Assembly: GCA_027257055.1 (NCBI GenBank)
Contig: JAPVLO010000003.1
Location: 11,163,501-11,227,500 of the forward strand
Reading direction: 5' to 3'
From: Cephalopachus bancanus
Taxonomy: Eukaryota > Chordata > Mammalia > Primates > Tarsiidae
DNA: 64,000 bases
Below, one piece after another: positions 45,476 through 57,285 of the stretch. The translations under genes were made by a program, and so were the position numbers. Numbering within the stretch: position 1 is the stretch's first letter; every line of letters starts with the position of its first letter. Under the pieces are notes generated by a model. It worked only from the letters and a program-made list of their open reading frames with translations. It made no database searches and was not told the origin of the DNA.

Positions 45476-46279
45476 TGAATTGCACTAACATCCACCCATT
45501 TTTTTTTCTCATTCCATCAGTGAGACATGGCAGGAACAGCTAAATCAATCAGAGATGCAAGATTCTTAATGCTTGTGGAATTGGATTGTCTGAGATTCGA
45601 GGATATATAACAACATTTTAAAGATGAATAGCATAATCTCCAATTCCTGTGACCTTTATATTGTGATTAGACCTGCTCATGAAGGAGCCAAGTCTGAGAG
45701 TTCAGGAGAGACCCCAAAAGTCACACCCATATTAGTCATCAACTATAGGATGCTGGGCACATGAATGTTTTCTCAATGGTGGAATGGGCCAGTGGGGAAA
45801 GGCAGGATGGGCCACCCTGAGCTTAGAGAATTGACCAGAGAGGAAAATAAGGATCTCCAGATCCCTGCATTGAGGCTCTTGTTCACGAATAGAGTAAACT
45901 GGTACTTGAGAATAAAAAACCATCTTGAGCTTTTAAGTAACTAGTGCTACCTACTACAGGAAGTACTACCTACAACAATGTGAAAGTGAGTAAAGTTGTC
46001 CCCAGAATTCAATATTTAAACGCTTAGCACAATGTTTTACATCATAGAAAACTCCAATGGAAATCAGTCCTTGTTCTTTGGGACATTAGGTATGTTCTGA
46101 GACATTGCCTCTGCACCTGGAAAATTGGGACCTCAGTATCCCAAAAAGCTCTGTTGTGTATTAAGACGTGCAGAATCGTAGATTTACACAAAGTAGAGCA
46201 AAGATAGGATAAATCCACTGCAAGGGTACCAACAAAGTTCAGTCTGGCTCTTCAAATTCTATCAGTTGAACTTAACAGG
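45474..46279. other. Unique sequence, no feature recognised
   Basis: About 0.8 kb without an identifiable repeat or exon. Confidence 0.35.
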
Positions 46280-46438
46280 TCCGTAGTTGTCTTCTGGGAT
46301 CATAAAAATGTTTTGGAACTAGATAGAGCACTGGCTACACAACATTGTGAATGTACTAAGTGCCACTGAATTGCTCCCTTTGAAGGTTAATTTTACATTA
46401 TATAAACCTCACCTCAATTATTTTTTAAAAACCTTGTC
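46280..46438 (+). mobile_element. L1M 3' end
   Basis: Typical ancient L1 3' terminus: 'atgttttggaactagataga', 'gctacacaacattgtgaatg', 'ctaagtgccactgaattgct' and 'ggttaattttacattatata', then 'cctcacctcaatt' and an A-rich end. Confidence 0.8.
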
Positions 46439-46444
46439 AGCTAA

Positions 46445-46980
46445 TAGAAACAAAGCCCTTCCCCAATGGCTTCTTATTTCTCTTGTGATAAATTCCAAAT
46501 GCATGACCATGTATTCTAAGACTACCAGTCAGAACCTGTCTACTTCTCTCACTTCTCTTATTACCCTGCATGCTAGTCACACAGCTTTGCTTTCTTCAAC
46601 ACATCAAGTTAGCTCTCACCCCAGGACCTTAGCACTTGCTGCTCCCTCTTCCCAGAATCCCCTTTCATTGGCTATACAAGACCATCATTTTCTTATTATG
46701 CAGGTCTGAGCTCAAAGCCACTTCCTCAGCAACGTTTTCCCTGATGACTGTATCAAACTAGCCTCTCCTCAGAGGTAACCATACAACCTGGGTCTATTTT
46801 TTTTACAGCACTTACATTATATGAAATTATGTTTTTTGTTTACTTTTACTGGTTTAATATCTGTTTCTGTCCATTAAAAATAAATGTTATGAGAAGAGGA
46901 ATTTGTAGATTTTGTTCATTACTCCATTCCCACTGCCTGGCACATGAAGGTACTCAGATTATTTGCTACATAAAGGAATG
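46445..46980 (+). mobile_element. L2 LINE 3' region with terminus
   Basis: Plus-orientation L2: 'cccaatggcttcttatttct', 'aggaccttagcacttgctgc', 'ctgagctcaaagccacttcc', 'ttccctgatgactgtatcaa' and 'cccactgcctggcacatgaa'. Its last ~55 bp form the start of duplication 2, copy 2. Confidence 0.85.
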
Positions 46981-47137
46981 GAAAGAGGAAGAAAAGAAAG
47001 AAGGGAGAGAGGGAGGAAGTGAGGGAGAAAGGAAGGAGGAATGGAGGAAGGAAGGGAGGGAGAGGGGAGGAAGTGAAGGAAGAGTGCTAAGTCTTGTCCC
47101 AGCTAGAATGCTTGAGAATTCTGTGATGAATTAGCAA
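46924..47137 (+). repeat. Local duplication 2, copy 2
   Basis: Collinear with 45255-45384 at about 1.67 kb offset: L2 end, then 'attatttgctacataaagga', then 'gagtgctaagtcttgtccca', then 'tgcttgagaattctgtgatg'. This copy is longer because a (GGAA)n-like expansion of about 85 bp sits between the L2 end and the flank. Confidence 0.8.
46978..47085 (+). repeat. (GGAA/GAGG)n purine-rich tract
   Basis: About 105 bp of A/G-only units, probably grown from the L2 (GAAT)n tail. In copy 1 the same place holds only 'ggaatggaaggaggtggggg'. Confidence 0.95.
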
Positions 47138-47424
47138 TGTCTGCCATGAGTGTAGAATGGCAAAGCAGTAGCATAAAGAGTATTATACTGGCAAATGCTT
47201 AATAACTAGTTCTCAAGATTGAGGGAGGTAGGGAGGTGAAGTCATGATTTGTAGCATTTGTCAATGTACATGTTGTAAACATTTCCATATAGCAGGTTTT
47301 AAGCATCCTACGTACTGTGAACTGGCTCAAAAATTTCTAAAAAATTTAATAATCAGCTCTCATGAGCTGGTATGAGGCAATTCCAGCACACCACTGGTAT
47401 AAATGGCATGTATTCGCTGCCCCT
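47138..47424. other. Unique sequence, no feature recognised
   Basis: Nothing recognised. Confidence 0.35.
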
Positions 47425-47535
47425 GAGCTAGTCCTACACTTTCCTTTTATGGAGAGGGAACCTGAAGTCCAGAGAGGGGGGAAACAACTGGATCAAGATT
47501 ACACAGCAAGTCTCCAGCACAGGCCAGGTCCTTGG
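47425..47535 (-). mobile_element. MIR SINE fragment
   Basis: Minus-orientation MIR: 'ccttttatggagagggaacc', 'tgaagtccagagagggggga' and 'aagattacacagcaagtctc'. Confidence 0.65.
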
Positions 47536-47971
47536 CTAAAGGCTATTTTTCTTCATAAAGACCTTCAGATGCTGTCAAAAGAGAAGCACCAAGAGGCATA
47601 CAACAAGTTTCTGCCTCAAAAGGGTTTATTAAGAGCTGTGAGACTGTGCAACAAAGGCTTCTGGCAAGGACCCAAGCAGGTTGACAAACTCCTAGTTTGC
47701 CAAGAGTTTGGCTAGCCGAAGAGATTTTCAACACTTGCATTTTGCTTGGGGATTGCTCTGCTGTAACTGTCAGCTTTTTTTTTCCCCATGAACTTGAGTT
47801 GCTTCTTCAAGGCACATGGACCTGAACAAAAGGCTAAGGAACTGATGGGTTATAAATCCAACTTCTGTATCTCAAGAAGTAAAATTTGAGGGCACCTTAA
47901 GATTTGTTTTTTGTTATTCAGAACAGAATTTAATTCAGAATTTAAAATGTCAGCTATTGAAAACACACACA

Positions 47972-48022
<51 letters not shown>

Positions 48023-48144
48023 ATACAAGGAGGGGAAAAAAGCAATAAATTCATCCCCCTGCAACTGTGCTCCCTGTCAAGGTACGCCTCGTTCTGTTTT
48101 AACACTGAACATGCCGTATTCATTTCCCAGGGATATTCTTGCAA
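47536..48144. other. Unique sequence around a CA repeat
   Basis: No family recognised except the microsatellite at 47977-48020. The 117-codon frame at 47362-47715 overlaps a MIR and shows no domain. Confidence 0.4.
47977..48020 (+). repeat. (CA)n microsatellite, about 22 units
   Basis: Pure CA run preceded by short CA-like text at about 47962-47970. Confidence 0.99.
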
Positions 48145-48262
48145 TAGACTGTAGGCTCCTGAGAGCAGAAAACTTTTCTAACTTGTTTTTGTTTCCTTTT
48201 TCAGTTTGAACTCTCAAAACCTCTCAAATATCTCACATAGAGTCTGACTGATTGATTTGCTG
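48145..48262 (+). mobile_element. L2 LINE 3' end
   Basis: 'gactgtaggctcctgagagc', 'agaaaacttttctaacttgt' and 'atctcacatagagtctgact', ending 'gattgatttgctga', follow the L2 3' UTR. Confidence 0.65.
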
Positions 48263-48294
48263 AACAGAGAAACATGAAACCCTTTGACTAAGCA

Positions 48295-48458
48295 GAAGGA
48301 AACAGGAGACAGAAAATCTGAGTCTAGCCCAGCTCTCTCACCTTTGGCTAGGAACTCAGACAAACCATTTCTTCTTTCAGAGCCTCAGTCTTCTCATCTG
48401 TTAAACGAGGCAGTTGGACTACAGAGTCACCAAGGTCTCTATCTCTGTCTCTAAAAAT
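48295..48458 (+). mobile_element. MIR SINE
   Basis: Plus-orientation MIR: 'aggaactcagacaaaccatt', 'tcagagcctcagtcttctca', 'tctgttaaacgaggcagttg' and 'gactacagagtcaccaaggt'. A younger Alu inserted at its end. Confidence 0.7.
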
Positions 48459-48467
48459 CTCCAATTA

Positions 48468-48758
48468 AGCCGGGCTCGGTGGCTCAGCCTGTAATCCCGC
48501 GCCTTTGGGAGACTGTGAGTCGATTGCCTGAGCCCGCAGGTTCGAAACCCGCCTGGGCAGCGAGACCTCATCTCTACAGTAAATAATAAAAAAAAATCAG
48601 CCAGCTGTGGTAGCGTGCGCCTGTAATTCCAGCTACTCGGGAGGCTGAGGCAGAAGGATCACCGGAGCCCAGCAGGTCGAGGCTGCGGTGGCTGGGAGCG
48701 GCCACTGCACTCCAGTCTGGGCGACAGAGTGAGACTCCAACTCAAAAAAAAAAAAAAA
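48468..48758 (+). mobile_element. Alu SINE, lineage-type, with target duplication
   Basis: Complete Alu starting 'agccgggctcggtggctcag', with 'gattgcctgagcccgcaggt', B-box 'ggttcgaaacc', linker A-rich stretch, right arm 'gagcccagcaggtcgaggct' and hairpin-like 'ggctgggagcggccactgc', ending 'gactccaactc' plus A-tail. 'ctccaatta' at 48459-48467 repeats at 48759-48767, an exact target duplication, so the copy is fairly young. Confidence 0.97.
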
Positions 48759-49009
48759 CTCCAATTATAAAACAGTTGCCAGGTTGCTTTGTTACAATCC
48801 CTGGGATATATGCTCCAATTTTATATAAATTCATGTCTTTTAGACATAGTTATTAAATATTAAGTCAATACTATATTTCATTTTGAGACTTAAGCCCATT
48901 GACTACATTTTTCTTCTTAAATTTTTCCTAAAAGTAAAATGAGTAAGACATTTCAGAAAGCAGTCCCATTTACATGTGTAAAACTGAATTAATGACCTCT
49001 GCATAATAA

Positions 49010-49212
49010 AAAGCACATGGTCTTTGAAGCCAGATGGAGTTGTCCTGTTAGTACCACTTCTCTCCTACAAGCTGTGTAATATCAAGCAAATTACTTTACT
49101 TCTCTGAGCTTTGCAGCCCTCATTTATAAAGAGGAACGATTAACTTATTTATGGAGTTGCATGAGGAGTGAATAAGGAAAGACGGGTGCAATGCCCAGCA
49201 CTCAGTAGTCAG
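49010..49212 (+). mobile_element. MIR SINE, near full length
   Basis: Plus-orientation MIR: 'gcacatggtctttgaagcca', 'ctacaagctgtgtaatatca', 'ttactttacttctctgagct' and 'gcaatgcccagcactcagta'. Confidence 0.85.
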
Positions 49213-49624
49213 TTCACCATTATTCATTTCTGGTTGACTTCTTTCCTCCACATCTAATTTAAGAATGTATACAAAAGCAAAAGAGATCATATCACTGAAA
49301 TATGTCTGAGAAATTATATCTAACATTTGGGTTGAATTTGTAAAGATAAAAGGTAACAGACATCCCCCCAATATGGCCTGGAAGCTTGCTGCACTGATAA
49401 ATCATGAAATTGATTTATCTATTGACAAGTATATCAGCACTTCCTTCAGCCAGGGAGGCACACCTGTAAATGGAAAGGTTTGTAGCTTTAAAAAAAAGAA
49501 ACATAAAGAAAGAAAAGAAAGCAAGAGGAGAAATGGCTGTGCATGGCTGTATCTGTTCCCTTTAACAAGATGTGTGGAAAAATATGCAGAACAGGAAGTA
49601 TCCTAGCTGATGCCATTATTTGAT
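49213..49624. other. Unique sequence, no feature recognised
   Basis: Nothing recognised apart from an A/G-rich tract at about 49485-49530. Confidence 0.35.
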
Positions 49625-49631
49625 GGAATCT

Positions 49632-49690
49632 GGCACCTAACCCTGAATTGTACCCCACATCTTTAAAATAAAAATTAAAGAAAAGAAATC
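49632..49690 (+). mobile_element. Ultra-short L1 3' tail (young family)
   Basis: 'gcacctaaccctgaattgta', 'ccccacatctttaaaataaa' and an A-rich end match the last ~50 bp of the L1 at 60895-62200. Everything 5' of that is missing. No target duplication could be seen. Confidence 0.75.
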
Positions 49691-50394
49691 AGGATCTCAA
49701 AGATAAAATATTTTATCTATATATCTTGCTGGCTAGAGTCTCTATTTAGAATCAGAATTCTTTTGTCCTTTTTAAAGTTTTGTTGTATGCCATTTTTAAA
49801 TTATTACACAATTCACCTTTATGAATTATAGAAAAATAAGAATATGATAATAAGAAAAAAACACAAAATATGTTATACTTGCTTAACATGTTATATTTGC
49901 TTATAATTTTTGCCATGCATTTACGTAGCACTATATTTACATCAATGAGATTAAACTAGACATAATGTTTAATAAGTTGCCTTTCTGCACTTAATTATGA
50001 ACAATTTTCCCCTTTCAAGAGATCTCATAAATTTTTTGACTGTTTATTATTATGTTGTGTGGGTGTACAAGTTGTTATTTAACCAACCCCATTATTGGTC
50101 ATTTTGGTTTTTTTCAGTACTGTACAAACCCACAGAGCCATTCTAAAAGAAATTAGCCTGATCCTGAAAAGACAGACATTGAAGTAAAGTGGAAAGACAG
50201 ATTACAATCGAAGTAAGTTTTGGAAGTTTATTCTTATAGGCTTATGGCGTTTTTCCCAATTGTAGTGTAAATGAGAGCAGAACTAAAGGAATTGCTGCAG
50301 CTGCCAAAAACTCTGCAGAAGAACTAATTTTGTTAGTTGTACTTTCTCCTTTTTAATGCCATAGATCAAGACCAAATGCAACCCACTGCTTAGT
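49691..50394. other. AT-rich unique or unresolved sequence
   Basis: The part at 50080-50117 ('tttaaccaaccccattattg', 'gtcattttggttt') recalls an ancient L1-related pattern, but no element is called. The interval 50118-50212 is bounded by acceptor-like (tttttttcag) and donor-like (gaa|gtaagt) sites. All three frames contain stops. Confidence 0.35.
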
Positions 50395-50690
50395 TTTTTG
50401 TGATCTGGTAGCTAAGAATATTTTCTACATGTTTAAGTGGTAGGAAACAAGTTTAAAATATATATTTTGTGACACACATCAATTATATGAAATTCAAGTT
50501 ATTATAAAAATAATAAAGTTTTATTGGAATACAACCATGCTCATTCATTTACATATTGTCTATGGCTATTTTTGTGTTACAATGCTGGGATTGAGTAGTT
50601 GTAACAAATACTGTGTAGCTTGTTATGCCTAAAATATTTACTATCTGGCTTTTTTATACAGAAGTTTTGCCAGTGCCTGCCAATGACTAT
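50395..50690 (-). mobile_element. hAT-type MITE (fourth copy)
   Basis: Reverse orientation of the 7190 family: 'taaagttttattggaataca', 'accatgctcattcatttaca', 'tattgtctatggctattttt' and 'taaaatatttactatctggc', ending 'gccagtgcctg'. Confidence 0.8.
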
Positions 50691-50787
50691 TTTCCAGTCA
50701 GAATTATAATTTCTTATGCTCACAATTATATCTACCTAGTCAATAAAATTCCAGGGCTTTATAATAATTTTTAGCTTGGAGAAATCT

Positions 50788-50905
50788 TGGATTTGTGATC
50801 TGTTCTGTCACTGATGACCTTGTGTGACTTATTTTTCCTCTCCAAGCCTCTGTTTCCCAATCTGTAAAATAGAAAGGTTGCCCTAGATTTCTAAGGCACT
50901 TTACT
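50788..50905 (+). mobile_element. MIR SINE fragment
   Basis: 'cactgatgaccttgtgtgac', 'ctctccaagcctctgtttcc' and 'caatctgtaaaatagaaagg' follow the MIR core. Confidence 0.8.
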
Positions 50906-51081
50906 AATTTATCCATGTGACAAACATTTCCTCAGCGCCTATTACCTATCAGGCCCCCTGCAACTCTGGAGTTTACTGACCATGAACATGATATGAAACA
51001 ATGTTCTGTGATTTTCACTGAAATGTCAATTACTTCTGACAAGAAAGGAAATGTAAAGAAGACTATCAGTAAAAAAAACTC

Positions 51082-51453
51082 AGAGAAGTACCCAAAAATG
51101 CATGCAGGCAAATGACTTCTTCTCTGAAATTAAATCAAGAATAATCTTAGGGGATTTCAAATTCAGTAACTTCTATAGGAGAATTTAAAGTAAAAAGCTA
51201 TGTCTTGTCCAGTGTCTTCTTCTCTCTTTACCTTTTACCCATTCTAATCTTCTAGAAGAGTCTTTCTTGAAAAATGTAACATATATACACAATGGAATAC
51301 TATTCAGCCTCAAAAAAGAAGGAAATTCTCTTTTTTTTTTCAACAACATGGATGAACCTGGAGGACACAATGTTAAGTGAAATAAGCCAGGCACAGGAAG
51401 ATAAATACTGCATGATTTCATTCAATGTGAATCTAAAACAAATGAACTCATAG
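51082..51453 (+). repeat. Local duplication 3, copy 1
   Basis: Collinear with 52794-53158. It joins ~190 bp of non-L1 text ('aatgacttcttctctgaaat', 'ggatttcaaattcagtaact', 'cccattctaatcttctagaa') to the start of an L1M 3' fragment ('cacaatggaatactattcag'). Both parts are shared with copy 2, at roughly nine in ten positions by eye. Confidence 0.88.
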
Positions 51454-51750
51454 ACGTATAAGAAGTATGGAAGTTGGTGGGGAGACATTGGTTAAAGGAT
51501 ACTAAATTTTAGTTAGACAAAGTATTAAGTTCAAGAGATCTGTTGCACATCAAGGATTCTATACTTGAAAATTGCTAAGAAAGTATAATTTAAGGGTTCT
51601 TACCACAACAGAGAATGTGAGGTAATACATATATCAATTAGCTTGACTTAGCTATTCCACAATATACATGTATTTCAAAACATCACATTGTGTACCATAA
51701 ATACAGACAATTGTTATTGTCAATTTAAAAATAAATCAATAAAAATATAA
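51278..51750 (+). mobile_element. L1M 3' end
   Basis: Ancient L1 terminus: 'cacaatggaatactattcag', 'gaaataagccaggcacagga', 'gtacaaagt'-type decay, 'cttgaaaattgctaagaaag' and 'cacattgtgtaccataaata', ending in an A/T-rich tail. Its first ~175 bp belong to duplication 3. Confidence 0.8.
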
Positions 51751-52109
51751 TCCTAAGATGTCACAACTTAAAGGGACCACCTCATTTGACAGGTGGAGTA
51801 ACTAAGGTCCAACAAGGAACTAAAGCATTCCTCCCTTTATTGTGACTTTCCAATTCAATAATCATGAACTGAGCTTCTGTTGATGGACATATCTGTCCTG
51901 TGTCTAGGGGGAAAAATCCTGATGTGACTTCAAAGTCTAAAGTTTCTGAAACTTCTTTAGCAAATGGCCCAGCTCCCTTGACCTAAACAGAGCTCCCCAG
52001 TGGACACCAGCTCAGACTGACTTCTTGTCTTAGCCACAGGGATAACCTTTTCTTGACTTCTCGGGCATTGTAAACCAAGAACCATTTTGATGCTACAAAT
52101 GCATCTTTA
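51751..52109. other. Unique sequence, no feature recognised
   Basis: Nothing recognised. A faint reverse MIR-like word occurs near 51775-51815. Confidence 0.35.
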
Positions 52110-52654
<545 letters not shown>

Positions 52655-52793
52655 AAGTCCTTGCTTTTAATACAACACCACACTACATTATTGCCCTCTT
52701 TCCTTTGAATGCATACCCTCCTAATTTCTTCATATTGCCTCCCAGCTCCACAGTTTGAATTTAATTTAACTAAAATATAAGTCTCTAAGTTCC

Positions 52794-53158
52794 AGAGAAG
52801 TGTCCACAAACGCATACAGACAAATGACTTCTCCTCTGAAATTAAATCAAGAATAATCATAGGGAATTTCAAATTCAGTAACTTCTTCTATAGGAGAATT
52901 TAAAGAAAAAAGCTATGCCTTTGTGCCAGTGTCTTCTCCTCTCTTTAACTTTTACCCATTCCAATCTACTAGAAGAGTCTTTCCTGAAAAACATGGTATA
53001 CATACACAATGGAATACTATTCAGCCTCAAAAAAGAAGGAAATCCTTTCTTTTTGCAACAACATGGAGGACATAATGTTAAATGAAATAAGCCAGGTACA
53101 GGAAGATAAATACTGCATGATCTCACTCAGTGTGAATCTAAAACAAATGAACTCATAG
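52794..53158 (+). repeat. Local duplication 3, copy 2
   Basis: Same strand and order as 51082-51453, offset about 1.71 kb. The L1M part here stops at 'gaactcatag', exactly where homology to copy 1 ends. This copy therefore appears to derive from copy 1 or a common source after L1M insertion. Confidence 0.88.
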
Positions 53159-55059
53159 AAAAGTGTAGTTTAACAATTTTCTGCTAAACCCTTTTATGTT
53201 ATACATTGATTCAAAACAACTGATTTGCAGTAGTCACACAAAAGATATCTTACTTGAATTCTGATCCAGTGTCTCACGTCTACTAGATTCTGTGCTCCCA
53301 AACATCAAGGGCTGTCTTAACTTATCTCTGTCTGCAGGGTTTATCATGCTGCAAGTGTACCACAAGCAAAAATCATGGTAACAATCACATCCTTCAGCCC
53401 TGCCAATGGTGCCTTAGGCAATCATATTCCCCTTTCTTGGCACTTGACCCAAGAGCAGCCACAGCATGCCAACAACTTATGAGTTAATCTAGTTGCCAAA
53501 AGTATTACCAAAATAGGTACAAACTTTGCTAATCAAGGTCTCAACAATCCAAACCAAAAAATGCAGACAGATTCACCCAGTTGGCAATGGAAACCAAAGC
53601 TAAAAATTTCCAGAACAGAAATGTACTAGGTGCTATGAATGAGTATAAGTAGAACAAATAAGCGTGGTAGAAGAAGACACTCAGAGCAAGCGTGGAACAG
53701 ATATGTGACAAAGTTGGTAGGTAGAAGAAGTCACCCTGAGAGTTCTGGGCCAGGTCAATGGTGGAGAATTACAGCAATATGACCCTTGCGGCCTTGTACT
53801 CTCCATGCTTCTCCAGAGAGTTTTCACAGTGGAGATGGTTCTTGGTTTCCCATGAGTTTTAAGTCTTGTTATATGAATCTTTTCATCAAACTTCTATTTC
53901 TGGAAGGAGCTTAAGTGAGTTGCAGTACTCTGTTACCCCAGGAGCCTAAGGAACACAGAAGACACTCAAAACTACTGGTTGGCTGGCTACGTGAAAGACT
54001 GAATGACTCATCTTCAGTTGTTTGAAATTCCTTGTGTTGGCTTTTCTGGGGGTGTAATTATTTTTCTAACCGAATGCATTGGTACCAGAACCCTTGTAAG
54101 GCAAATTAAAAAACCTGTGTGTCTGCTATGCGCCTCCCAGCATGAGCCACCTTCAGTTCTGCAACAATATCACCAAGAACCTTACACACCAAGCTAAAGA
54201 GTTCAGATTCTATTCCATCAGCATAGGAGTTGCCATGAAGAAAATAAAGATTTGCTAGAAAAAATGGAACCAGCAACTTCTTTATGAACTATTCCTATGT
54301 GGAGGCTTCTTCCAGGGTTTGCATTTTCACACTGGGGCCCTTGTTATTATCATTTCCCAGGATGACAGAAAGGCAGAGCTGATACCATTTTAGCAAAACA
54401 TCAATCTCAAAATAAGGATGAACCCATCAGCCACAGTCATCCTCAGGGGTTGGTGTTCTTCGCAATTGGACATTTCATTTTCCTCGTTGTACTTCTTTTT
54501 CTGGAAAACCTGCTCCAAGGTTTTCTACTGTCATCCATTCCTGCCAGAAACATGTAAAACAAGAGGTGAACCAGATTTGTGAAGGGTGACAGGACTCAGG
54601 AAAGTAAGAATTTGTCACCAAAGAACTCTAAAAACAGCTTCATAGACCACTGGCTATTTTACATGATTTCTCAGAGTCAGGGACAGCTAAACATCCAAGA
54701 CTTCTTAATACACACTTTAAAACTCACTTCTAGATTTGCGACAATTGCAAATCAGAAAAATGCTTCCTATGTCTTCATCCAAGGCACAGACAAAATCTTG
54801 AAAAGAATGTAACCCATACTCAAACCCTGTAGAATTGTCTGAAGATTTCCTAGATTGACACAGAATTAGAAATCAAAATCTTTTGAGTGAAGTAGATCAA
54901 ACATTAGTGCATCAAGCAGAATGACCTAACTATACGAATACTGCTAGCATTTGTAAGGATAACATATATGAGTTTATTTTAGACACAGACAGGAACCCTT
55001 AGAGCTTAAAAACATCTTCAAGTGTATATCCACTCAATACACAGAATGATCCCTTCCAT
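53159..55059. other. Unique or unresolved sequence, 1.9 kb
   Basis: No family could be named with confidence. 'gagttcagattctattccat' near 54200 echoes an ancient repeat pattern. No splice-flanked open frame was found. The short frames at 54003-54197 and 54579-54812 have no motif. Confidence 0.35.
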
Positions 55060-55180
55060 GCTGAATACAGGACTGGGCACTGGGGGTTCATAGAAGACTA
55101 AATCCCTCTTGTTCTTAAGGAACTCATGGTCTAGTAGAGAGAAAGGAATCTACACAGTAATAATGCTTTCCTCTCCTACC
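55060..55180 (-). mobile_element. L2 LINE 3' end fragment
   Basis: 'ggactgggcactgggggttc' and 'aaggaactcatggtctagta' match the reverse of the L2 3' UTR. Confidence 0.6.
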
Positions 55181-55469
55181 TTTCCCTCACACTGAAGGTG
55201 TTTAGAGAGGTTGATAAAAACTATGCATTGAAGAAGCTAAGAGTGCTTTGAAAGCACTTTTAGGGCCACAATAATTCAGGGGTGGAAAGGAAAATGAGAC
55301 TTCAGGTTCAATTCCCTAGATTCCACTGGGCAGCTCTGCATCTATATGTTTTGTGGCCTGGATTTTAATGTAAGATATCCACCAAAGAAAACTTCCACTG
55401 TTTAAAAAAAAAGTTGAAGGGGCAGGTGGACGTTCCCTATTCCATTGCTAATTGCAACTAAAAACTCTG
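55181..55469. other. Unique sequence, no feature recognised
   Basis: Nothing recognised. Confidence 0.35.
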
Positions 55470-56749
55470 GACATTATACATAAACACAAAAATACTCTAA
55501 AAGATAAAAAGAAGAAGACAGGCCTGCTAGGGACTTCTGCACCCAAGAAATGACATGTGATAAGTTCCCTGGGTGCTCATTTTGCCTCATATATTCCAAA
55601 CTAGAAGCTGGCAAACCAGAAATGCCAATGGGCACACAGCAAAAGCCAGCTCTGTCTAGCCAAAGGACCAGGAAAGGGGCAGCATAGACAATAACCACTG
55701 TACTCTCACCAAACACCTCAGATAAAAGCTTGCCCCTAACAAACACACACCAACAAAGGCATAAAGTGGGAAGCTTAGACTTCCACCATCTTCAGGCTGT
55801 AATGAAGTGTTCCACCATACCACCTCTCCTGCTAGGCTAATGTCCAAGAAAACCAAGGAGGAAGCTGGAATGCTCATTCCCTCAGGGTGGTAATGAGGCC
55901 ACGCCCCTCCTCATGAGATCAAGCTGGTGATCCTGAATTTCCACTCCCCACCTCTCAGTAAGGAGGTACCCCACTCCCTCCCTACTGAGTAAGTATCAGG
56001 AGGGTCTAGTGGAAAGGTCAGGACTTTCACCGCTGCCCAGCAGTAATGAGGCCACTTTCCCCTGTATCTCTGTGGTGTCAGTACAGTCCATGCTTAGGAT
56101 AAGAAAGACACACTTCTACCCCTCCAAGCCAGGAGGCATTAGTGGAAGCCTAGAGTGAAGCAGAACTCCCACCATTCCCCAGCAGTAATGATGATCCCCT
56201 CCCCCATCTCATGTGAGAGTGGGGAAACTAGATTACCTGCTAGTAACAAAACAGCGTCCCTACTTTTTCCTTTGTTGAAGTGTTTCAGAGGAAGGCAACT
56301 AAAACAGACAATTTAAATACGATCCATAGTCTCATAACATAATACCAAAAATGTCCAGGTTTCCATTGAGAATTACTTATCATGTCAAGAATGAGAAAGA
56401 ACTGAGTGAAATTTCAAAATGAGTGAAAAAAATCCATAGGTAACATTACTGAGATGATAGAGATGTTAGAATTATCAGACAAAGATTTTAAAGCAGTCAT
56501 CATAAAAATGTTTCAATGAGCAACACAAACAAGTTTTAAGAAAATAACAAATTACAAAACTGAAAGTCTCAGCAAAAAAATAGAAAATATAAAAAGTAAC
56601 CAAATGGAAAATATAGAACTGAAAATATGACTGAAATTTTTAAAATTAATGGATGTACTCAACAGCAGAATAGAAAAAATAGAGAAAAGAAAGTGAGCTG
56701 GAAGATCAAGCAACAGAAATTATAGCAATAATAAAGAAATAAACTTTTC

Positions 56750-57013
56750 TTTTTTTTGAGTTGGAGTCTCACTCTGTCAGCTTTCGGCCACCGCAGCCTC
56801 GACCTGCTGGGCTCCAGCGATCCTTCTGCCTCAACCTTCCAAGTAGTTGGACCTACAGGTGCGCGCTACCACACCCGGCTAATTTTTGATTATTGTAGAG
56901 ATGAGGTCTCGCCAAGCTGCCCAGGCGGGTCTCGAACCCACGGGCTCAGGCAATCCACTCACCTCGGCCTCCCAAAGTGCTGGGATTACAGGCTGAGCCA
57001 CCGAGCCTGGCCT
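56750..57013 (-). mobile_element. Alu SINE, lineage-type, in L1M
   Basis: Minus-strand Alu: T-rich start at 56750, 'ggagtctcactctgtcagc', 'cctcgacctgctgggctcc', 'gtctcgaacccacgggctca' and 'ggattacaggctgagccacc', ending 'gagcctggcc'. The distal right arm is shortened (the 'ggagtgcagtgg' part is lost). Confidence 0.95.
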
Positions 57014-57285
57014 AAATTTTTTGAAAATCTCACCCACTTATGGGACTATAAGAAATAATTTAACATTAGTATCATCAGAGTCATGGAAGGAGAAGAGAGA
57101 AAGGATGAGACTGAAAAAAGCCTACAAGAAATAATGACTGAAAACTTTCCAAATTTAGCAAAAGACATAAAATACACAGATTCAAAAAGTTGAGTCAGCC
57201 TCAAACAGCATAAACCCAAAGAAAACTACAGCAAGGCATTATATATAAAATCTCTGAAAATTAAAGGCAAATAAAATATTATTGA

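Noticed and set aside
45295..45543. Frame with a Cys-Val run
   Set aside because: It is a translation of the (TG)n microsatellite.
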